Translations under genes and position numbers: made by a program | Notes under the pieces: model-generated | Told to the model about the DNA's origin: nothing | The model's database searches: none | The model's input: the letters and a program-made list of their open reading frames with translations, nothing else | In this document: in pieces, positions 57,700 to 64,000 of the stretch | How the letters are laid out: every line of letters begins with the position of its first letter | Position numbering within the stretch: position 1 is the stretch's first letter | NCBI GenBank assembly: GCA_963682025.1 | Contig: OY821519.1 | Coordinates: 145,204,394 to 145,268,393, forward strand | DNA: 64,000 nt | Direction: 5' to 3' | Source of the DNA: Cordilura impudica | Lineage: Eukaryota; Arthropoda; Insecta; Diptera; Scathophagidae

Positions 57700-58800
57700 A
57701 TACAATTACATTTGTACACATATTGAAACAATTAAATAGATTTACATATAAAAACAAAAAGTTGGAAATTTAAGAAAATAATGATGCTATGTTTAATTAC
57801 ATCAGTGTACAACGAAAAATCAATTAATTTATAAAGATTATTATAATCACAACAAATTCTTCTAAGAGGATCAGCTAGAGCATAGTTGGTTGTAAAAGAT
57901 TTAAGAAAGAGTGGTTTGAGTTGGTGTAATACTCGTCGAGGAACATTAAAAGTTATATGGTTAACAAGAAAGTCAGAACAGATTTCACTATTAATTAGGT
58001 TGATCATATATGTTACTTTTAGCATAGTCCTACGGCTTTCCAAAGTAGGTAATTTTATTAACTTAAGAATATCAACGTATAAAGGTAGAGTAATTGCAGG
58101 ACTCCAAGGTAAACCACGTAAGCAAAAGAGCAGAAATTGTTTTTGTACAGACTATTCCTTGTATATGAATGTTATAGTATGGATGTCATTTTCCATCAAC
58201 TCACAGGTGTCGTTGGACATGATAAGTTTTCTTATTTATAATATTACAATAAACCTATATAAAAACTTTAGCATTTAGGGTTTTAGGGCCATGCCGTGAT
58301 TCATCTTTTTCATATCAAATTCTTTAAAATTCGAGATTTTATGGGATGTGACATACATTCACGCCATGGTAAAGCATTTTGTAACTTTTGCATTCTTAGG
58401 AGGTGATATGGCCCTTTGTCCTTACCTCCCTATATTTGAGAGAGAGTTTGTGGCTGATATTGTTAAATGTCTTCCATAGTTTCTTTTGAATATATTTAAA
58501 ATGGTGCGTTTTAGCCAATTTAACATTTTTGATTGTATGAAATTTGCCACATAGAGTTATGCAGGTGTAATTATTGTTTGTGTTAAATTTTATAGAAATA
58601 TATTTAACTGGAACCGATTTAGTAATTTAAAGAAATTGTTTTTATGAAACACACCAAGACTCTTTTCCAATTCCGCCAATATTTTCAGTAATGCTTAGAA
58701 TATGCGTAATTACATGTTGTGGGATATCTCGTTCATTTATAGTTAACAGATAGAGAGGAAAGGCATTTAGTATTTAAAATGTTTATGGGAGGTGCCCCTC
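57700..58800 (-). pseudogene. Non-LTR RT C-terminal relic
   Basis: Minus-strand pieces include YHLLRMQKLQN near 58400 (the RLQKLQN block after RT) and VNHITFNVPRRVL...TTNYALADPLRRIC near 57990-57860 (the NYAL-DP tail of some CR1/jockey-like elements). Multiple stops are present. An AT tail lies just before 57690. Confidence 0.5.
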
Positions 58801-58921
58801 CCTTTTTTGCAATCGAGATCTAGCAAAGCCAATATTTCCTCCCAGCTAATACACTATCCTGCAACTTTCGCAAACAAATAAACAAATAAACAAACAAACG
58901 GTTTATTAATATTTATATAGA

Positions 58922-59139
58922 CTAGCAGATTCCAGCCCTCGAAATTAGAGTGCAATTTCTAGGAAATTTTATTTTTTCCTTTAATAAATTATTGACCCTA
59001 AAGGTATGCTATGTCCAAAATAATTTTTCAATTCAACACGATTATTATTGTGAATGAAGAAAACAAAGCCATTTTTTTTTTGCTAACATATTAACAAATT
59101 TAATAAACACACACATATCATTATATAACTTTATGTATA
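58922..59139 (-). mobile_element. Helitron family H1, 3' part only
   Basis: On the minus strand it ends CTCTAATTTCGAGGGCTGGA, ATCTG, CTAG, then T. The 5' TCTATAATATT end is missing; similarity stops near 59139. Confidence 0.65.
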
Positions 59140-59479
59140 GTGTTGGATCGCCAATGAAGTTTTTTTACTTTTTCTCCGTCGGATGGGTTTTTTTACTTAT
59201 GTTTTACCGTAATAATAACATTTTATATTAATTGTTTTTTTTTTTTTTTTGTATGAACTTTATGAATTTTATTATATTACAATCGAAATTATCATATGAA
59301 TTTCGATAACATGTAATAATTTATAATTTAAGTGTTTCTGGCAACTCGAATGATAACTGAAATGAACTTGCTTACTATGTAAAACATTACGGTTGTGCTG
59401 AAATATGAAAGAAGCAAACCAATTAAAGTAAATAAGAACAGTTGTATTCTATAAACAGTTCAATTAAGACGCGTTTTAC

Positions 59480-59483
59480 TTAA
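59480..59483. repeat. TTAA target site, left side of piggyBac element
   Basis: TTAA directly precedes CCCCTTGTCGACC. The right counterpart (61950-61953) is TTCA, a presumed mutated TTAA. Confidence 0.65.
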
Positions 59484-61949
59484 CCCCTTGTCGACCGACG
59501 GTACTTTAAAGTACCTTTACAATTATCAGCTAATAAAATCTTTAAAAATAATTATTTGTATACTTTCTGGCCGTAGGTACGTAAGAGCACACTATAGTTT
59601 ATCTAATAAGATTCTTTTTTCGACTATTGGCAACCCCGTCTTCCCAGAATAACGGTAATTCGAAATGTGTTTTAGCTGTTCGCATAAGATTTGGTGTCAT
59701 TTATTTCGATTTAAAAAAAAATAGTAATAATTTAGTTAATTCATCCATAAATGTGTGTTATACAAGAATAATCAATTTAGTATACGTACAAATATTTCTA
59801 CATTGGATAATTGTATTATTTGGTTTTTTTTTTTTGGAAATATATGCAGTGGACCGGTAAGTACCGTTGGGCTATCAGTGTTCGTTGTTTACAATTGATA
59901 GCGCTATGGCTGGAATCCGCAATAAACGTCTTGATACCGATACAATTTTGGAAATTCTGGAATCAATTCCTATTGATAATGCCGAGAACACCGATATTGA
60001 AAGCGATGACGAATGTGATGACCAAATTGAGCCTGATAATGACGACATAATGAACCAGTATTTGCGGGAATTGCTAGTCGAAGATGATTTGACTAACGAT
60101 CCTGAGGAAATTGAGATAATACAGGGAGAAAATAATCCTGATGCCAATGAAAGCCATGGCGAGGCTGACACTGTGAAAATAGTTCATATAATGCCAAGCA
60201 GAAGTCGTCGAATTATTGATGTTGAGCCTAATCGCCCGAATTCTCCTTGCCAGAAGGACCTATAGCAGGAATTTTTGAAAACAGTGCTACATCCACGGAA
60301 TACTTTCTTTCATTTATTGCCGACAAAACAGAAAATATTATATTCCAAACCAACTTATACGCCAACCAGTGGCACAAAAATTTAAATTTGAAAAAAGTGA
60401 GTTTTATGATTTTATCGGCATAAACTTTTTTATGGGATATCATAAACTTCCAAGTTGGAAAGATTACTGGAGCACGACCAAGGATTTCTATTTGCCTATA
60501 ATTGGGAAAACTATGAGTCACAATAGATTTGATGAGATATTGAACAACCTTCATGTGAACGACAACTCCAAGATTCCGATAGACAACAATGATCGCCTCT
60601 TCAAACTTCGGCCTATGATCGATGGGTTGAATAACAATTTTCAGCAACTTTACCATGGCACTCGACAGCTTTCCGTAGACGAATCGATGATATTGTTTAA
60701 AGGACGGAATGCCATGAAGCAGTATTGTCCAATGAAGCCAGTAAAAAGAGGCTATAAAGTTTGGTGTTTGGCTGACCAGAATGGCTACACAAAAAAGTTT
60801 TCAATATATCAAGGTAAAAATGAAGCTTTAGAGGAAAAATTCTCCCCGTTTTGGTCTTGGGGAAAGAGTGGTTTTGTCAATGACTGAAAACGAGTGGGGA
60901 AAAAATAAAATGATTTATTTCGATAACTATTTTACATCAGTTCGGCTTCTTGAAAAACTAAAAACAGAACGAACTTTAGCATGCGCCACTATTCGATCTA
61001 ATAGAAAAGGAAACCCTACAAATTTGAACATCTATAAGAAAATGAAAAGAGGAGATTAGGACATGAGGGTTTCATGCGTGAAATAAGTTTCTACAAGTGG
61101 ATGGACCACAAAGCAATTTTTTTGGCATCTAATTTTCATGGAAGTGAGGCTACAACCATTGCCAGGAGAGACCGCAAAGGCATTTTGAAGGATGTAACTT
61201 GCCCAACAGTTGTGAAAGACTATAACTCATTTATGGGTGGAGTCGATCATGTTGATCAATTGCGAAGTGCCTATGGTATTGATCGAAAATCTAAAAAGTG
61301 GTGGCACCTAATTTTCTGGGGTCTATTGGAGATAACATTTAACAACTCGTATGTGGTGTATTGCCAATCATCAGAAAAAATAACGCTTCTGGAATTTAGA
61401 CGATCTGTTGCTATGGGATTGATGACCCAGAAAAATCCAACTACAAGTCGATCTGTCAGTTCCAGCCTCTAAGAGACGCCGAGGAAAAGCAGAATCAGTT
61501 TTTAAAGATGTTCGAATAGGGAATCTCGGTGTACACTGGCCAACTTTTGTCGAAACACGAGGAAGATGTGAACTATGCAGCATAAACAAAATTCAATCAA
61601 AACCATATTCTAAATGCGGTCATTGTGGAGTTTACTTATGCTGTAATGATAAAAAAAATTGTTTTTCAAAATACCATGGAATCAATTAATTATTAATTGT
61701 TTTATTATTAATTTATTAAAAGTTAAAATAAATTATAAAAATAAAATTTTTCTTTATTTTAAAGTTTTTTTCTTACTTCTCGACTCACCCTGACCCAACG
61801 GTACTTAGGAGTACCAATAGTCTTGCAGATCCTTGCAAATCCTTGAAAAATTTGAAACTTTGTATTTACCTTTAAAAAGCCATAATAATTCAAATTTCGT
61901 GAAAAAAATATAAATTTTTCAACGCTTTCAAGTCTTGGTCCACAAGGGG
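59484..61949 (+). mobile_element. piggyBac-type DNA transposon
   Basis: TIRs CCCCTTGTCGACC (left) and CCCCTTGTGGACC (right, inverted) bound 2.47 kb containing a piggyBac transposase. Near-palindromic GGTACTTTAAAGTACC at 59500-59515 and GGTACTTAGGAGTACC at 61800-61815 lie subterminally. Confidence 0.85.
59906..61689 (+). pseudogene. piggyBac transposase pseudogene
   Basis: The likely start is ATG at 59906 (MAGIRNKRLDTDTILEILES). The protein proceeds through an acidic N-terminus, PEGPIAGIFENSATSTEYF, DFIGINFFMGYHKLPSWKDY, LSVDESMILFKGR (first Asp), KPVKRGYKVW, MIYFDNYFTSVRLLEKLK (second Asp), YNSFMGGVDHVDQLRSAYGI (third Asp) and a cysteine-rich C-terminal domain (CELC, CGHCGVYLCC...C). Order and motifs are those of piggyBac/PGBD enzymes. 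Frameshifts near 60240, 60390, 60855, 61055 and 61450 are required, so it is inactive. Confidence 0.9.
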
Positions 61950-62124
61950 TTCAAATACCCGTTCCTTTTTTACGAATTTAATTCTGTCAACCAGTATCTT
62001 ATTTCTTTTAAATTTTGAAGTTCTTTAATTTATTTTAAAAATTTCAAGTTCCCTTAAAAATCATTAAGGATTTTTCATATAGGTTAGTAGCAACTTTAAA
62101 TGAGCATAACTAGAACAAAATTTA

Positions 62125-62914
62125 ACAAGTAAGAAAATTATAGTCGGTCTAGCCCGACTATACGATACCCTATACCATGGTTTAGACACCCTATCTCTTC
62201 GGTCCAACTAATTGGATATAGCATATAAGCACAAACCAAATTTGAGTGGCATTTTTATTAACTTTTTTCGCTGCAGATATGAAAAAGTTCATATCGGATG
62301 CTATATTTATATGGGGACTAGGTGAAAAAATGGACCGATCCCGACCATATTTGGTAAAGTCACTTATATTTTGAAAAAATATATACAAAACAAATTTGAG
62401 ACAAATCTGTGCTATATTTTTGTTTTTTGATTGATTTAAGTGAATATCGGTAAGCAGCTCTATATGGGGCCTATGACTAAGAATTTTACTATAGGGATTA
62501 TTTGTGAGCTACTGATTAATGGTTTAATAAAAACATACAAACCCAATTTGACTGAGATCTATATGATAATTTGGAACTTAAGGCAATTTATGTCGATTTC
62601 ATAGGGGTCATTTGTATGGGGACCAGGTCTGAACATGGACCGATTCTCACCAGTTTCAACAACGTTCATCCCATGGCCGATGAAAGCTTATACACCAAAT
62701 TTCATCAAAACATATTCATATTTGCGACCTGTAGTTTGATTACAAGGTTTACATGGACACACAGACGGACGGACGGACATTGCTATTTCGACTCAAAAGG
62801 TGATTCTGAGTCGATCGGTATAATTAAAGATGGGTCTACGACGAATATTTTTGGTTGCTACAAACAGCAGCACAAAGTCATTATGCCCAAACCACATAGT
62901 GGTATAGGGTATAA
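62125..62914 (+). mobile_element. DINE-like element, family A
   Basis: Full-length copy, from AACAAGTAAGAAAATTATAG to ATAGTGGTATAGGGTATAAA, with a short (GGAC)n at about 62765-62779. Confidence 0.8.
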
Positions 62915-63002
62915 ATATCTGTAAGTCTGGTGGACAGCTAAAAAAATCAATGTGAGTCCGATCACAGGGGAGATATGTAAACATCTACACCTTTTCCAAT
63001 TG

Positions 63003-63118
63003 CATTTCAGAAAGTATCAAATGTATTTCATAAAACATCAAATGTATTTCAGAAATTATCAAATGTGTTTCAGAAAAGATCAATTGAATTTCAGAGAATA
63101 TCTATTGAAATTCAGAAT
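63003..63118 (-). repeat. Minisatellite array, ~21-bp unit, inverted part
   Basis: About five units of TATCAAATGTATTTCAGAAA. The same unit runs in the opposite orientation at 63690-64000. Confidence 0.75.
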
Positions 63119-63356
63119 TAAAAAGTAGTTTACGCTACACTACCGAAAAGTTATTATTGTTTCTATTAGTGATTTGGAGTGGCAGAAAATATTTAGCAAT
63201 ATATGGACTTATTTGTTATGCACTGGAAAATAAACTGTCAAGGGCGGCCTTTTAATCGAAAGAAGGACTTCATTTGTTAATCAGCTACAATATAAACACC
63301 AGGAAAGAATTTCGACCGATTTTGAAGTCATCATTTTGAAAAATACACGTTTATAT

Positions 63357-63614
63357 CGTCACCTAAAATGCAAAAGGCCGTAACCAACAAAAAGTTCAAA
63401 ATTGACTTTTTGTATTGTAGTAATGACCTTTTACTTAAAAACTACTATTATACCATAAATTTATTTTCATAAATAAAAATCCGTCTGTATTTTTCAGCGT
63501 GATTCTAAAATTTGGGTATTTAGTTTAAAGTAGTTTTTGTTTTATGATGTTTTTTGCTTCTCCTGTAAAAAAAAATAAAAATATTAGTTACGGCCTTTTG
63601 CATTTTAGGTGACG
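63357..63614. mobile_element. Hairpin MITE with perfect 28-bp TIRs
   Basis: The left end starts CGTCACCTAAAATGCAAAAG and continues GCCGTAAC; the right end (63587-63614) is its exact reverse complement. The 258-bp element is non-coding. No target duplication is clear. Confidence 0.8.
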
Positions 63615-63689
63615 GTAAGTAGTTTTTAAGAAATATTATAAACCCAGTGTAATATTAAAAGAATATGTTTTCACATAGCGTTCTGACTA

Positions 63690-64000
63690 TTTTTCTGAGA
63701 CTCAATTGATATTTTCTGAAATTCAATTCATATTTTCTGAAGTAAATTTAATAATTTCTGAAATACATTTTATATTTTCTGAAATACATTTGATAATTTC
63801 AGAAAACATAAACGTAAATGTATTATTTGATGTTTTCTGAAATACATTAGAGAATTGCTGAAATATATTTGATGTTTTCTGAAATACATTTAAAATTTTC
63901 TGAAATACATTTGACGGTTTCTGAAATACATTTGATATTTTCTGAAATATAGTTGATATTTTCTGAAGTACGTTTGATAATTGCTGAAATACATTTGATA
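63690..64000 (+). repeat. Minisatellite array, ~21-bp unit
   Basis: About 14 units of TTTTCTGAAATACATTTGATA run to the window's edge. They are the inverse of the 63003-63118 array. Confidence 0.8.

Noticed and set aside
57886..58278. 130-codon plus-strand frame
   Set aside because: No recognisable domain; the minus strand carries RT tail motifs, so this is its antisense.
59875..60171. 98-codon minus-strand serine-rich frame
   Set aside because: Antisense of the acidic N-terminus of the piggyBac transposase.

Overview
The window looks like intergenic or intronic DNA from a higher fly (Diptera, plausibly a calyptrate such as a blow fly or house fly relative). The organism call is an inference. 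It rests on strong AT bias, short interspersed elements that carry a (GGAC)n/(GTCC)n tract and end in GGGTATAA (the DINE-1/mini-me architecture known from flies), and relics of Transib, piggyBac, Helitron, Tc1, hAT, LOA-like and CR1/jockey-like elements. No complete conserved host gene, rRNA, tRNA or CRISPR array was recognised. The sequence is essentially a layered graveyard of mobile DNA.

Layout. 0.3-2.15 kb: a foldback-like element with long GGGGCCC-rich inverted arms, a 9-bp target duplication and two RING-finger tails. 3.0-3.3 kb: an unassigned minus-strand exon-like ORF. 3.8-7.1 kb: a cluster of DINE-like repeats, one split by a small Helitron. 8.9-9.5 kb: a Transib end and a Helitron helicase relic. 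10.4-17.05 kb: a DNA transposon with ~600-bp terminal inverted repeats (TIRs) and a DDD-type transposase, whose right arm is split by a 3.8-kb composite Helitron. 18.8-20.6 and 23.2-25.6 kb: non-LTR reverse transcriptase relics. 20.7-22.5 kb: a Helitron with Pif1 helicase remains. 25.56-28.70 kb: a nearly full-length Transib transposon inserted in a non-LTR element. 30.4-37.9 kb: Tc1/mariner, hAT and Helitron fragments. 38-43.5 kb: more DINE-like copies, satellites and a TIR element. 43.5-48.5 kb: a LOA-like RT/RNase H retroposon that is apparently split by a 2-kb TIR element. 48.8-51.7 kb: nested DINE-like families and a Tc1/mariner relic. 52.72-56.43 kb: a second long-TIR transposon, whose transposase is homologous to the one at 11-12 kb. 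57.7-59.1 kb: RT and Helitron fragments. 59.48-61.95 kb: a piggyBac element with degraded transposase. 62.1-64 kb: a DINE-like copy, then a hairpin MITE between inverted minisatellite arrays.

The elements do not form a pathway; the history lies in how they interrupt each other. The best-supported nestings are a Helitron in the long-TIR transposon (the intact sister arm serves as the empty site), Transib in a non-LTR element (near-identical 5-bp duplications), a Helitron in a DINE-like 3' end, and one DINE-like family inside another. The most novel-looking items are the pair of long-TIR transposons sharing a DDD transposase and the foldback-like element carrying RING-finger tails.
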